A DNA stretch of 64,000 nucleotides from an uncultured Ellagibacter sp. (GCF_934643285.1 NZ_CAKUBT010000001.1:1-64000), one strand, 5' to 3'. Positions 35,040 through 44,648 are shown, counted from the first letter of the stretch. The notes: generated by a model from the letters alone, not told the origin. Translations and numbers: made by a program.

Positions 35040-36742
35040 TTAATTGCGACGACGCTTCAGGGCAGTGGCGATTGCGCAAGCGCTTGCGCCCGCAACGAGC
35101 AGGCATCCCATGCCAATCGCGAATGCCTCATCGCCCGTCTTCGCTAGAGCGGTCTTCGCTCCCGGCTTGTCGGTGGTCGTTCCGTTGTCGGAAGGCTTGT
35201 CGGTAGCGCCGGGTTGCGGGGCCGGATCGGGCTTGGCAACCGTATAGTCGACGGTGGGAACCGGGAACTCGTATGCCTCGCCAGCCACGCCGTTGCCGTC
35301 AATGGGATGGAGCACTGCGCTCTCGTTGACCTTGAGGGTGTGGGTGCCGGGTTCGGTGGGCTTATTCACCAGCAGCTCGCTGTATTCCAGCACGACAGGC
35401 CTGCTCGGCGCAGCAGCCTCGTTCAGCGTGAGCGTGAGCTTCTCGTTTTCCCCAGCCTGGTACTTCAGGGTGAAGCGGTACGTGCCGTCGTTGTTCTTGC
35501 CGAAACCGTAGGTCGTGGCATCGATCTTCTCAGGCGAGAGCTTTTCGCCATTGGCGGTGAGGCTGATCTTTGCGGGATCGTTGACGAAGTCGAAGTTGGC
35601 ACCAATAGTATCTTCAACCGTCGAGCCAGCGGCGATCTTATCCACGAGCTTGGCCTTGAGCTTGTCGAAATCGGTGTTGAGCTCGCCGTTGTTGGAGTTC
35701 CTGGTGAGGTACTTCAGGAAGACCTGGCCGTCAAAGTCGGCGGCGTTCTTGTAATAGACGTTCATGTCGTAGCCGGCGTTGACCATCGACTGGAAGGTGT
35801 CGTCCGTGCTCCAGAACGCGACGTCGATGTTGCACGGCGCGGTAACGTCGAGAGGGATGGGGTTCGTGGTGCCGGTATTGGCTGCTAAAGCGGTGTATTC
35901 ATAGTCGTACTGAGCCCAGTTCTTGTCGGAGTTCTCGTACTGATCGCGATAGTAGGCGAGATACTCGCCAAGCTTTTCGGGGCTTTTCATGGCCTGCGAG
36001 AAGATGAAGTTGGAGCCGTCGGTGAACTTCTTCCAGGCGTTGTCGGTGTGGTACTCGCGGGACTGCCACTCCCAGATGCCGCCCATCATGTTTCTGCCGC
36101 CCTCAACGCTGCCGAACGACCTGGTGTAGGGCTTGGTGAAGTCGCCGTCCTTGCAGTAGAGGTAGGTGGCACCGTCGCTGATGAGAATCACGTGCTTGTT
36201 TTCGGCCTTAACGGCGGTGTCCTCATCGAGAATGCTCTTTGCGGCAAGAAGACCAGCGTCCATGTTGGTGCCCGAACGCACGCTCGAGTTCATCGCGTTC
36301 AGGATGTCGTCATAGCCCGTGACCACGTTGGTCAGCGGCAGCTGCACGTTGCCCATCTTGTTGAAAAGGACGACGCCGACCTTGATGTTGAGTCCGTCGG
36401 CCTTGGCCTTCTGGTTGATTTCCTCCAGGAACGCCTTGGCTTGTTTGAAGATGTCCGTCTGGGCGGAGGCGCCGGACTTGTCCAGTACGAACACGACGTC
36501 AGCGGGCTCTGCCTCGCGCTGACCGGGGAAGGAAAGGGTGACCTTGGTTTCGAGATTCTCGTCGAGCGCGGTCGCGGTCTTGACGTTTTGCGTTAGTGCT
36601 GCAGACTGATCCGTTGCCCCGGGAATATCCTCAGCAGTGGCTTGGGGGGGGTAGTCACCGATACCCCAAACGTCAAGGCCGCGACCGCGCAAACTGCTAC
36701 GGTGCGTTTGAGCCCGTCTAATAGCTTTCTTGGATATCTCAT
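35040..36742 (-). CDS. Sortase-anchored vWA surface protein, frame OFF through an 8-C tract
   Basis: ATG 36742, 4 bases after GGGAGGAA, starts a signal peptide: MRYPRKLLDGLKRT, then AVCAVAALTFGVSVTT. It runs into eight C (36651-36644). As sequenced, the frame then ends at a stop near 36593. One extra C (nine) or two fewer joins it to the body: QATAEDIPGATDQ with a signal-peptidase site at ATA, then a vWA domain (VVFVLDKSGAS, SGTNMDAGLL, ILISDGA). C-terminal beta-sandwich-like regions, a Pro/Asp/Thr-rich stalk and the sorting signal LAKTGD with membrane segment and KRRRN follow. The MIDAS motif is DKSGA rather than DxSxS, with Ser in the third position only. It resembles pilus-tip adhesins. 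Phase variation is inferred from the tract. Confidence 0.8.
36644..36651 (-). repeat. Poly-C tract (8 C on the coding strand), putative phase-variation switch
   Basis: Eight consecutive C residues lie at the end of the signal-peptide coding part, between codons for VTT and QATA. The reading frames on either side differ by one base. Adding one C gives one continuous secreted, sortase-anchored protein. Confidence 0.75.
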
Positions 36743-37172
36743 GGTTCCTCCCCCTTCTTCCAACGAGAATACGGCTGCTGATAAGCAATCGCAGTTCATT
36801 GGAATTTGCTGTGTGTAATTACTGACAGTGTGCTTAGTATAACCCGTCAAGTGATATTTGACGCGAAAAAGTGTGGTGCGTATATGCGAATGGTTACGAT
36901 GACCTTGGTGAATCGGGTTGAAAGTGGTATGAGGCCCGCCAATTTCATTAGGGGACGATGCTCACAGGACGGGTGCAGAGGGGAAGGGCGGGAGCCGCGG
37001 GAAAGGGCAAGGCCGCAGGGAAGGGAAGGCCGACCTGCGTCAGGCGCGGCGGAGAAGTGACGGGGCGCGGTGGGTTAGGGCGAGACAACAGGGAAGGGCA
37101 AGGGCCGATCGTTCGAAAGTCTTTCGGGTGGATTTCGATTCTTCTGCTATAATCGATGCCGCTGTGCAGCGT
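36743..37172. other. 430-base non-coding stretch upstream of the vWA gene and the tRNA pair
   Basis: No gene is supported. On the minus strand TATACT (36841-36836) could be the minus 10 box of the vWA gene, although its minus 35 is weak. An inverted repeat GTCAA/TTGAC at 36846-36862 flanks it and may be an operator. 36950-37110 is purine-rich and G-rich. TATAAT at about 37148 lies 25 bases before tRNA-Pro and is its likely minus 10. Confidence 0.45.
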
Positions 37173-37249
37173 CGGGATGTGGCGCAGTTTGGTAGCGCGC
37201 CTGCTTTGGGAGCAGGATGTCGCAGGTTCGAATCCTGTCATCCCGACCA
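37173..37249 (+). tRNA. tRNA-Pro (TGG)
   Basis: Acceptor CGGGATG/CATCCCG, anticodon loop CTTTGGG (anticodon TGG), T loop TTCGAAT, discriminator A, encoded CCA at 37247-37249. Confidence 0.97.
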
Positions 37250-37267
37250 TTCGATTGCCCGCCATGT

Positions 37268-37343
37268 GCGCCCATGGCTCAACGGATAGAGCATCGGACT
37301 TCTAATCCGACGGTTGCAGGTTCGAGTCCTGCTGGGCGCGCCA
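37268..37343 (+). tRNA. tRNA-Arg (TCT)
   Basis: Acceptor GCGCCCA/TGGGCGC, anticodon loop CTTCTAA (anticodon TCT), T loop TTCGAGT, discriminator G, encoded CCA at 37341-37343. It is 18 bases after tRNA-Pro and probably co-transcribed. Confidence 0.97.
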
Positions 37344-37409
37344 TTTCTTTGCGTGGGCAAAAAGTTTCCCCATGAGTTAAACGCTTCGCCGATAATTCGC
37401 GACCTATTA

Positions 37410-37448
37410 AAATGCGCCACTCGCGTGCTGTTTGCGAGTGGCGCATTT
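37410..37448. terminator. Bidirectional terminator between tRNA-Arg and rdgB
   Basis: AAATGCGCCACTCGC at 37410-37424 pairs perfectly (15 bp) with 37434-37448. CTTCATTTC follows on the plus strand and TTAATAGG on the minus strand. Confidence 0.8.
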
Positions 37449-37541
37449 CTTCATTTCCGATGATAGCCCAGGCAATTCGTGCAGGAAGACGGGGCGCGTG
37501 TCGCGAGGTTTGCGACCTTCGGTCCTGCTGGCGCTGCTACT

Positions 37542-38162
37542 TTACTTCGACAGCTTCTCGCGTAGCTCAACGAGGGCGTTCCCTCGATGCGAGATGGCGT
37601 TCTTCTCCTCGGGCAGGGCTTCTGCCAGCGTACGTTTGAAGTCGAATACCTCGGCTAAGAAGAGCGGATCGTAGCCGAAGCCGTGTTCGCCGCGCTCCTC
37701 GTGCCCGATGCGGCCTTCTACCGTGCCGTGTGCATTCGTCTCGGCGCCGTTCTCATCCAAATAGACAAGCGTGCACACGAAGCGCGCCGTTCGCTCTTCA
37801 TCGGGGGTTTCGCCCAGCTCGCGCAGCAGCTTCGCGTTGTTTGCGACGTCGTCGCCATGCTCGCCGGCGTAGCGCGATGAGAACACGCCCGGCGCGCCGT
37901 CGAGCACATCGACCTCGAGCCCCGAGTCGTCCGCAAGCACGGCGACGGGGTGTCCGAGCGTTTCCCTCGCAGCCTCCCAGGCGGCCTTCGCCTTGATGCG
38001 CGCGTTGCCGAGGAAGGTGTCGGCGTCCTCGGCGGGGTCTGAGGCGATGTGCGCCTCTTTGAGTGTTCGGAATTCCCATCCAGGGAAGTCGAGGGCGTGG
38101 GCAATTTCCTCCGCTTTGTGGGCGTTGTTGCTCGCAATGATGACGGTTTTCGCGTTTGGCAT
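37542..38162 (-). CDS. rdgB: XTP/dITP pyrophosphatase (RdgB/HAM1)
   Basis: The 206-residue protein has the family hallmarks: IIASNNAHKAEEI at the start, LADDSGLEVDVLDGAPGVFSSRYAG in the middle and GFGYDPLF, then SHRGNAL at the end. It hydrolyses non-canonical purine triphosphates such as ITP and XTP to keep them out of nucleic acids. The start lies 9 bases after the murI stop on the same strand, so the two genes form an operon, a pairing common in bacteria. Confidence 0.97.
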   Translation of the reverse strand: MPNAKTVIIASNNAHKAEEIAHALDFPGWEFRTLKEAHIASDPAEDADTFLGNARIKAKAAWEAARETLGHPVAVLADDSGLEVDVLDGAPGVFSSRYAGEHGDDVANNAKLLRELGETPDEERTARFVCTLVYLDENGAETNAHGTVEGRIGHEERGEHGFGYDPLFLAEVFDFKRTLAEALPEEKNAISHRGNALVELREKLSK

Positions 38163-38171
38163 GGGGTTTCC

Positions 38172-39065
38172 TTATGGTAGATCGACGTGGTTCACATGGC
38201 CGATGGCGTGTCCGAAGGCGCGACCGCCGAAGCGCTCGAAGCCCTCGATGTCGGTGCCAGTTGTGTTGAACTCGTAATGCGCGACGGCGTCGGGACTGGC
38301 AAGCTCTCCGCGGCGGGCGAGTATTTCCGCCACGTCGATCGCGGTTTCGTGAGCGGACGAGATAAGTGTGACATCGCGCCCGATTACGCCTCCGATCAGC
38401 GCTTTCAGCAGAGGGAAATGTGTGCAGCCCAGCACGAGCGTGTCGATTTCGCAACGGCGCAGCGGGTCGAGGTAGTCCTGCGCGATTTCCTGGAACGCAG
38501 GGCGGATGTAGACTTTCGACGCGAGCGAGGTGAACTCCTCGATGGGGCCTTCCGCCATCTTGATGCCTTGCTCGGCGATGTCGACGAAGCGCGGTGTTGC
38601 CGTGGAGAAGACGGTGATGCCGGCGTCGATGTGACGAATCGCCTTGGTGTAGGCGTCGGATTCCACCGTTGCCTTCGTGGCGATGACTCCCACGCGGCGG
38701 TTCTTCGTTGCGTGGGCGGCGGCACGCGCACCTGGCTCGACCACGCCGATCACGGGTACGGGCAGCGTTTGCTGTGCGTGGGAAAGACCCGCCGCGGTCG
38801 CCGTGTTGCAGGCGATCACGATCATCTTCACGCCGCGGCTCACGAGCCACGACCCGATTTGCTGCACGAATCCGTCGACCTCGGAAAGGGGCCTGGGACC
38901 GTAGGGGCCTCGCGCGGAATCGCCCAGGTAGATGAGGGATTCGTTTGGCAGTTTCTTCGCGATGTCGCGTGCGACGGTAAGCCCGCCGAAGCCGGAGTCG
39001 AAGATGCCGATGGGTGCATCGCTTGTGCGGGTGAGAATGGGTTGGGTGTTCGCTGTGGGTTCCAT
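38172..39065 (-). CDS. murI: Glutamate racemase
   Basis: The 297-residue protein contains the racemase motifs IGIFDSGFGGLTVARDI, IACNTATAAG with the first catalytic Cys, and LGCTHFPLL with the second. It provides D-glutamate for peptidoglycan. I chose ATG 39065 because the conserved domain begins 18 residues later; the open frame continues upstream to 39110 through implausible sequence. No strong ribosome site is present at either, so the exact start is uncertain. It is upstream of rdgB in one operon. Confidence 0.96.
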   Translation of the reverse strand: MEPTANTQPILTRTSDAPIGIFDSGFGGLTVARDIAKKLPNESLIYLGDSARGPYGPRPLSEVDGFVQQIGSWLVSRGVKMIVIACNTATAAGLSHAQQTLPVPVIGVVEPGARAAAHATKNRRVGVIATKATVESDAYTKAIRHIDAGITVFSTATPRFVDIAEQGIKMAEGPIEEFTSLASKVYIRPAFQEIAQDYLDPLRRCEIDTLVLGCTHFPLLKALIGGVIGRDVTLISSAHETAIDVAEILARRGELASPDAVAHYEFNTTGTDIEGFERFGGRAFGHAIGHVNHVDLP

Positions 39066-39213
39066 GCCTGGAAGTATACCCCAGCTGTTCGAGTGTGCTC
39101 GGTGCACCACAATATGACCAACGGCTTGTTCGTGGGGTGCGTGCAGGAGTCCGCGAGCGGGCGTTCGTGGGAAGCGCGGGTGGCGGCAATTCAGAAAAAG
39201 TTGAAAAAGGGGC

Positions 39214-39242
39214 TTGCGCGCATTTGGGGGCTAGTGTATTCT
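39214..39242 (+). promoter_or_regulatory. Promoter of the tandem tRNA-Asp genes
   Basis: TTGCGC at 39214-39219 and TATTCT at 39237-39242 are 17 bases apart, 20 bases ahead of the first tRNA. Confidence 0.6.
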
Positions 39243-39261
39243 AATCAGGCTGCTGAAGCAC

Positions 39262-39338
<77 letters not shown>

Positions 39339-39360
39339 TTCTTTTAGCACATTACACCTT

Positions 39361-39437
<77 letters not shown>

Positions 39438-39447
39438 TTCGAATTTC

Positions 39448-39472
39448 AAAGCCCGCGAAAGCGGGCTTTTCT
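39448..39472 (+). terminator. Intrinsic terminator after the tRNA-Asp pair
   Basis: AAAGCCCGC at 39448-39456 and GCGGGCTTT at 39461-39469 form a perfect 9-bp stem with a GAAA loop, followed by TCTG. Confidence 0.85.
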
Positions 39473-39646
39473 GTATTTCTTCGCAACCAATAATGAAAGA
39501 AAGGGAAAGGGGGGATATAGGCAAAAAGGGAAAGGGCGATGCTGGCAATGCCATCGTCCTCGCTATTTCAAGATACGACTCGGGAATAAATGTCTGGAGT
39601 GCATTGTGAAGCCCGAACACGCGATGATCATGGAAAGGTGTTCGAG

Positions 39647-40588
39647 CTACAGAGGTTTTTGCTCGCATGCCTTGACGTGCTCCTTGGCTCGCGCGTTGCA
39701 AAGTCCTGCGAGTTTGCCGAAGTCCACTGTTGGGTTCTTCATGCGCTTGACCCAGTTGGGGCATTCGGTGAGAAGGTCCTTCCAGCACATCGACGTGAAC
39801 ATGCCCATCATCTTGCGGCTCTCGGGGTCGAAAGCCTCCGCGTTGACCATGGTGCACACTTTGGCAACCGTCTTTTCAAGTTCGGCGTCGGTCATATACC
39901 CATTGACAATTTCGAGCTCGACGTCGACGCTTTTGCTGGCGGGCTTGCGCTGCTTTATGAACTCGTCGAGCACCACCTTGCCGTAAGCTGCGTGGCCAAA
40001 GCGGTTTTTCCATCCCGGGACCTTGCAAACCACGCCTTCTCCGACCGCATCCGTCCCTTCGAGCAGGAAATTGTTGGCCTTCGCCACGGCGACGACGTCG
40101 TCGAGCGTGGGGTGGTCGAGCACCGCAAGCAGCTTAATGAAGTAAGGTTCCAAACCGCTTGCCGAGAGCTCTTCGCGCCATTCGGGTTCGCCGAGGAAGC
40201 GCTCTTCGGCGGTCTCGTAAACGTCGAAAATGAGGAGCTTGCCGAGTGCCGCCTTGTCGTAGCCCTTGAAGGCTCCGATGAATCGGTCGCGCCTCATCCA
40301 CTCGCCGTATACGATGCGCGTCGGGTGCTCCTCGCAATAAGTGCGAAGAAGCGTTGCCTCGTCAGCGCTGCTTTTTATCCAGGCATGGAAGTAGGCATTG
40401 TCCTCTGCATCGGAAAGCTCGAAATTGCGCGATCCGACCATGACCCCGCCCGCCTTCTCGCTCCAATAGACGCAGCCGTTCGATCCGTCGATCTTCGCCG
40501 TCACATAGACAGCGTTATTGTCGAGCAGGCCCTCGCACTCCTCCGACCCGAGACGTTCTACATGCAAGTACTTCTTGTATTCGCTCAT
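39647..40588 (-). CDS. RNA ligase (Rnl2-like nucleotidyltransferase)
   Basis: The 313-residue protein has the nucleotidyltransferase motif I with the AMP-accepting K32 in TAKIDGSNG. Later motifs follow: VGSRNFELS (III-like), LIFDVYETAEE (IIIa), GEGVVCKVPG (IV, EGVV) and the lysines of YGKVVLDEF (V). It would seal nicks in RNA using ATP. The C-terminal 90 residues match no domain I recognise. I chose ATG 40588 (MSEYKKYL) because GAAGGATGG lies just upstream. No RNA-repair kinase or Hen1-like partner is adjacent, so its substrate is unknown. It faces the duplicated tRNA-Asp genes. It is often found in accessory DNA. Confidence 0.8.
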   Translation of the reverse strand: MSEYKKYLHVERLGSEECEGLLDNNAVYVTAKIDGSNGCVYWSEKAGGVMVGSRNFELSDAEDNAYFHAWIKSSADEATLLRTYCEEHPTRIVYGEWMRRDRFIGAFKGYDKAALGKLLIFDVYETAEERFLGEPEWREELSASGLEPYFIKLLAVLDHPTLDDVVAVAKANNFLLEGTDAVGEGVVCKVPGWKNRFGHAAYGKVVLDEFIKQRKPASKSVDVELEIVNGYMTDAELEKTVAKVCTMVNAEAFDPESRKMMGMFTSMCWKDLLTECPNWVKRMKNPTVDFGKLAGLCNARAKEHVKACEQKPL

Positions 40589-41027
40589 TGCTTCCATCCT
40601 TCGTCTTATCCGCTCTTCTCGGCGGGATGCGGGCATTGTCCTCTACGTCGTAGCTTTCGAGAGTCCTTTGTATGGGACAGGGGTATTTCTTGAATTGCGC
40701 AGTTGTGTAATGAACGTTTTCTGTTGCGGGGCATTTTCGGAAGATGCGCGCTGGTGTGGTTTATGAGTGAGAGACTCCTAGGCTTGCAAGCGAGGGGAAT
40801 CCCCGGCCTGGAATGAGCGTCTTATGCCCCTACCCGCTTTCAGCTTGCGTGCTTTGAGTGGGGTTGTTCCCGTGTCGCCGATTCTCGTTTAGCATAGAGC
40901 AGTTACCGAAGGAGCAGGCAACGTCGAAGGACTATGGGGCAGGCGATTAGGAGCAGGCAGCTTCGGGGAAGGCGTCGGGCACTCTAGGGCCAGGCGTCTT
41001 ACGACATAGCGGGAAAGGAACGCGCGG
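40589..41027. other. 439-base intergenic stretch between divergent genes
   Basis: No credible gene is present. It must contain promoters for the RNA ligase (minus) and DUF512 (plus) genes. I found no hexamer pair good enough to mark. Confidence 0.4.
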
Positions 41028-42536
41028 GTGGCAGTATACCCCTCGAAAGACATCGATCGCGAAGCTGCGGGCAATGTGCGCGCGGCAGGTTCGCGTGCTC
41101 GCAAAAAGCTCCCGCCCCGCGCCGAAATCGCGTACGTTGCCCCCGAAAGCCCTGCCGACGATGCAGGATTCGAACCCGGCTGCTTCATCACCACGGTCGA
41201 CGGCGAGCCCGTGCGCGACCTGATCGATTGGCGCTGGCTTTCCGCCGAAGATGAGATTACGGTGGGATACATCGACCTCGACGGTGAGGCGGGGGAGGTC
41301 GACCTTTTCCGCGACGAGGGCGAGGACTGGGGCTTCGAGTTCGACGGCGTGGTGTTCGACGGCGTGAAGCAGTGCCGTAACGCCTGCATTTTCTGCTTCA
41401 TGCGCCAGCTCCCCGACGACATGCGGGCATCCCTCACGCTGCGTGACGACGACTTCCGTCTGAGCTTCCTCGCGGGCACGTTCGTCACCTTCACGAACCT
41501 CTGCGCCGAAGACGAGGCGCGCATTGTCGAGCAGCACATCAGCCCCCTGCGCGTGTCGCTGCACGCCTCGAACCCCGAGGTCCGCCGCCGCATCATCGGC
41601 AAGCACGCCGCCCACGGCATCGAGGTGCTCGACCGCCTGCTCGCCGCTGGCATCGAGTTCCACGCGCAGATCGTGCTCATGCCCGACGAGAACGACGGGG
41701 AAGTGCTGCGCGAGACGCTCGAGTGGGCCTATGCGCGGCCGGGGATTCTCGATGTCTGCATCGTCCCGCTCGGGTTCACCAAGCACCAGACGTGCTTTAC
41801 GAAAAGCTTCGACGACCCCGACGCCGCCTATCGCGCGATGGAGGTCATAAAGCCTGTTCAGGAACGCGCGCTGGCCGAACGTGGGACCCTTTGGGCCCAT
41901 GCCGCCGACGAGTTCTACTGCAACGCCTACGGCGACGCGCTGCTCGAGCACCTTCCCCCCGCCAGCTGCTATGGCGAGTTCGAGATGTTCGAGGATGGCG
42001 TGGGGATCGTGCGCTCGTTCGCCGACGATTGGCAGCGCGCCGTGGAATCGGGCGCGGACGCCGCCTGCGCGCAGGTGCTTCGCGAGTCGAACGTGGCCGT
42101 GCGCCTGGTGTTCGGCTACGCCACGCGCGGTTTCGCGGCGCGCCTTCTGGGGGAAAGCGCCGTGGCGGGGCTCGTTCGCCCGCTGTTCGTGAAGAACGAC
42201 TTCTTCGGCGGCAACGTCGACGTGACGGGGCTCCTTTGCGGCTGCGACATCGTGCGCGCGATTCGGGGCGTCAGTTTAAGGGAGGGGCCGCTCGATGAGC
42301 CGGCCTCGCTCGAAGATGCCGACTCGCCCGCTTCGAGCGACTCGCCGCGCGCCCTCTTCTGCATCCCTCGCGTCGTCTTCAACGATGACGGGGTGACGCT
42401 CGACGACATGACGCTTGCGGATATCGAAAAAGCCGCAGGTGCGCATGTGGCCGTGGTATCCTGTAACGGTTCGGAATTTTTACCGGAAATCGCCCGCCTG
42501 GCCGCTGATTTGCGCGCCAAGAGCTTTGAAGGATAG
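41028..42536 (+). CDS. DUF512-family radical SAM/PDZ-like protein
   Basis: The 502-residue protein has an N-terminal PDZ-like region (AEIAYVAPESPADDAGFEPG, ITTVDGEPVRDLIDW), a radical SAM-like core with C-x3-C-x2-C in QCRNACIFCFMRQLP, and the DUF512 C-terminal domain. The family is widespread in anaerobes and usually sits directly upstream of der, as here (6 bases before it). The biochemical role is not established. A link to ribosome or GTPase function is suggested only by neighbourhood. The start is GTG 41028, 12 bases after AAAGGA. Confidence 0.85.
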   Translation: MAVYPSKDIDREAAGNVRAAGSRARKKLPPRAEIAYVAPESPADDAGFEPGCFITTVDGEPVRDLIDWRWLSAEDEITVGYIDLDGEAGEVDLFRDEGEDWGFEFDGVVFDGVKQCRNACIFCFMRQLPDDMRASLTLRDDDFRLSFLAGTFVTFTNLCAEDEARIVEQHISPLRVSLHASNPEVRRRIIGKHAAHGIEVLDRLLAAGIEFHAQIVLMPDENDGEVLRETLEWAYARPGILDVCIVPLGFTKHQTCFTKSFDDPDAAYRAMEVIKPVQERALAERGTLWAHAADEFYCNAYGDALLEHLPPASCYGEFEMFEDGVGIVRSFADDWQRAVESGADAACAQVLRESNVAVRLVFGYATRGFAARLLGESAVAGLVRPLFVKNDFFGGNVDVTGLLCGCDIVRAIRGVSLREGPLDEPASLEDADSPASSDSPRALFCIPRVVFNDDGVTLDDMTLADIEKAAGAHVAVVSCNGSEFLPEIARLAADLRAKSFEG

Positions 42537-42542
42537 TTCAAT

Positions 42543-43865
42543 ATGGCATTACCAATCGTTGCGGTCGTTGGCCGCCCGAACGTGGGCAAATCCACGTTCG
42601 TCAATCGAATCGCCGAGGCCGACGAGGCTATCGTGCACGAGATGCGCGGCGTCACGCGCGACCGTTCGTACCACAAGGCTGACTGGAACGGCATCGAGTT
42701 CAAGCTGATCGACACCGGCGGCATCGAGATGGGCACGGAGGACCAGTTCCAGGGTTCCATCCGCTCGCAGGCGTTCGAGGCGACCAACGAGGCCGACGTG
42801 ATTGTCTTCATCGTGGACGGCAAGACCGGCATCAACGCCGACGATGAGGAAGTTGCGCGCATCCTGCGCAAGACCTCCAAGCCGGTGCTGCTCGCGGTCA
42901 ACAAGCTCGACACCCCCAACAAGCTCGATGAGCTGTGGGAATTCTACCAGCTGGGCTTGGGCGACCCGTTCCCCATCTCCGCCACGCACGGCCATGGCAC
43001 GGGCGATTTGCTCGACGAGGTTGTCGATTACCTGCGCAAAGTCGATTGCAGCTTCGAGGATGAAGAAGACGACGAGGACATCATCAACGTCGCCATCATC
43101 GGCCGTCCGAACGCGGGCAAATCCTCGCTCACCAACCGCCTCACCAACAACGATCGCTCCATCGTCTCGGATGTGGCGGGCACCACGCGCGACGCCATCG
43201 ACACGGTGGTCGTGCACGACGGCAAGAAGTATCGTATCGTCGACACGGCTGGCCTGCGCCGCAAAAGCCAGATCGACGAGGACGTGGAGTACTACGGCTT
43301 CGTCCGCGCGATGCGCGCCATCGACCGCGCTGACGTCGCGCTGCTTGTGATCGACGGCTCGATCGGCCTGACCGACCAGGACCAGCGCGTGGCGGGCTTT
43401 GCGGCCGAGCGTGGATGCGCCATGATCATCGTGCTGAACAAGTGGGACCTCGTGGAAGGCCCCGAAGCGAAAGCCGAGGTCCGCGAGCGCATCGAGGACC
43501 GCATGACCTTCGTCGGCTATGCGCCCGTCGTCGCCACATGCGCACTCACAGGCAAGAAGGTCGACCGCATCTGGGACGCTGTCGACAAGGCCTACGCCGG
43601 TTTCAGCCAGACGATTTCCACCAACAAGCTCAACTCGTGGCTGTCCTCCATCCGCGAGACCGGCCACACGGTGTCGCAGGGCAAGGCCGTGCTGCGCATG
43701 AAGTATGTCACGCAGACGGGCACCTGCCCGCCGCATTTCACGGTGTTCGTGAACCGCCCGGATCTGGTGACCGACAACTACGAGCGCTTCCTGGAGAACC
43801 GCCTGCGCAAGACGTTCGATTTGGAAGGCACGCCTATCCGGCTCAAGTTCAAGAAGAAGGATTAG
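42543..43865 (+). CDS. der: Ribosome-assembly GTPase Der (EngA)
   Basis: The 440-residue protein has two tandem GTPase domains with P-loops GRPNVGKS (about 9-16) and GRPNAGKS (about 190), each followed by DTGG or DTAG and NKxD motifs (NKLD, NKWD). A C-terminal KH-like domain follows (SWLSSIRETGHT, CPPHFTVFVNRPD). It is needed for 50S subunit assembly. AAGGA precedes the ATG by 10 bases. It is followed by plsY and gpsA on the same strand. Confidence 0.98.
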   Translation: MALPIVAVVGRPNVGKSTFVNRIAEADEAIVHEMRGVTRDRSYHKADWNGIEFKLIDTGGIEMGTEDQFQGSIRSQAFEATNEADVIVFIVDGKTGINADDEEVARILRKTSKPVLLAVNKLDTPNKLDELWEFYQLGLGDPFPISATHGHGTGDLLDEVVDYLRKVDCSFEDEEDDEDIINVAIIGRPNAGKSSLTNRLTNNDRSIVSDVAGTTRDAIDTVVVHDGKKYRIVDTAGLRRKSQIDEDVEYYGFVRAMRAIDRADVALLVIDGSIGLTDQDQRVAGFAAERGCAMIIVLNKWDLVEGPEAKAEVRERIEDRMTFVGYAPVVATCALTGKKVDRIWDAVDKAYAGFSQTISTNKLNSWLSSIRETGHTVSQGKAVLRMKYVTQTGTCPPHFTVFVNRPDLVTDNYERFLENRLRKTFDLEGTPIRLKFKKKD

Positions 43866-43874
43866 CCACCGCCT

Positions 43875-44645
43875 ATGTCCTATCCCGAATCGCCCTGGTC
43901 ATACACGGATTTCTCGTTCCTTGCGGCCATCGCTTTGGGCATGGGCGCCATCATCTGCGTCATCAGTCTTGCAAAGGAGTTTGTTTTGGTCGCGCTTGCG
44001 CTGCTTGTCGTCGTTTGCTTCCTGCTCGGGTCGATTCCCTGGGGAGTCATCATCTCGAAGTCGGTATTCCATACCGACATTCGCGAGCACGGCAGCGGCA
44101 ACATCGGAACCACCAACGCCATGCGCACCATGGGCAAGAAGGGTGGCGCCGCGGTGTTCGTGCTCGATTTCGGCAAAGGCCTGCTTTCGGGTCTCGCTGC
44201 CCTTTTCGTGTTGGCGACGTTCATCCCGGGCGCCGGCGCGGCGGCCGATTCGCCGGTGAGCGCTTCTACGGTAGTGGCGCTTGCCTTCCTTTTCTGCACG
44301 CTCGGGCACATCTTCAGCCCGTGGCTCAAGTTCAAGGGCGGTAAGGGGATTGCGGTCGCGGTTGGCTGCCTGTTCGTGACCTTCGGCGTGATGGGCGCGC
44401 TTCTGGAGATCGCCGTCTTCGCCGTGGTGGTCGCTATCTCGCGATTCGTGTCGGCAGGCTCGCTCGCGGCGGCGATCGTGTGCCCGATTTTTGCGGCATA
44501 CTACTTCCTCTTCCAGTCATTCGACCCGATTGCATGGGTGTTGTGCCTGGTCACTGCACTCGTTGTCATTTGGGCGCATCGCGGCAACATCCATCGTCTT
44601 GCAACGGGGACCGAGCGCCGCATCGGAGACAAGGCAAAGGAGTAG
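43875..44645 (+). CDS. plsY: Glycerol-3-phosphate acyltransferase PlsY
   Basis: The 256-residue membrane protein carries the acylphosphate-dependent PlsY motifs: LLGSIPWGVIISK, HGSGNIGTTNAMRTMGKKGG and KFKGGKGIAVAVG. It makes lysophosphatidate from acyl phosphate. It is about 50 residues longer than usual at the N-terminus, adding a hydrophobic segment (FLAAIALGMGAIICVISLA). The ribosome site for ATG 43875 is weak, so a later start is possible. gpsA, which makes its glycerol-3-phosphate substrate, begins 3 bases after the stop. Confidence 0.93.
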   Translation: MSYPESPWSYTDFSFLAAIALGMGAIICVISLAKEFVLVALALLVVVCFLLGSIPWGVIISKSVFHTDIREHGSGNIGTTNAMRTMGKKGGAAVFVLDFGKGLLSGLAALFVLATFIPGAGAAADSPVSASTVVALAFLFCTLGHIFSPWLKFKGGKGIAVAVGCLFVTFGVMGALLEIAVFAVVVAISRFVSAGSLAAAIVCPIFAAYYFLFQSFDPIAWVLCLVTALVVIWAHRGNIHRLATGTERRIGDKAKE

Positions 44646-44648
44646 CGC

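Noticed and set aside
36950..37110. Purine-rich, repetitive-looking GGGAAGGGC sequence suggesting a tandem repeat
   Set aside because: The units are irregular in length and sequence; it is G-rich spacer, not an ordered repeat.
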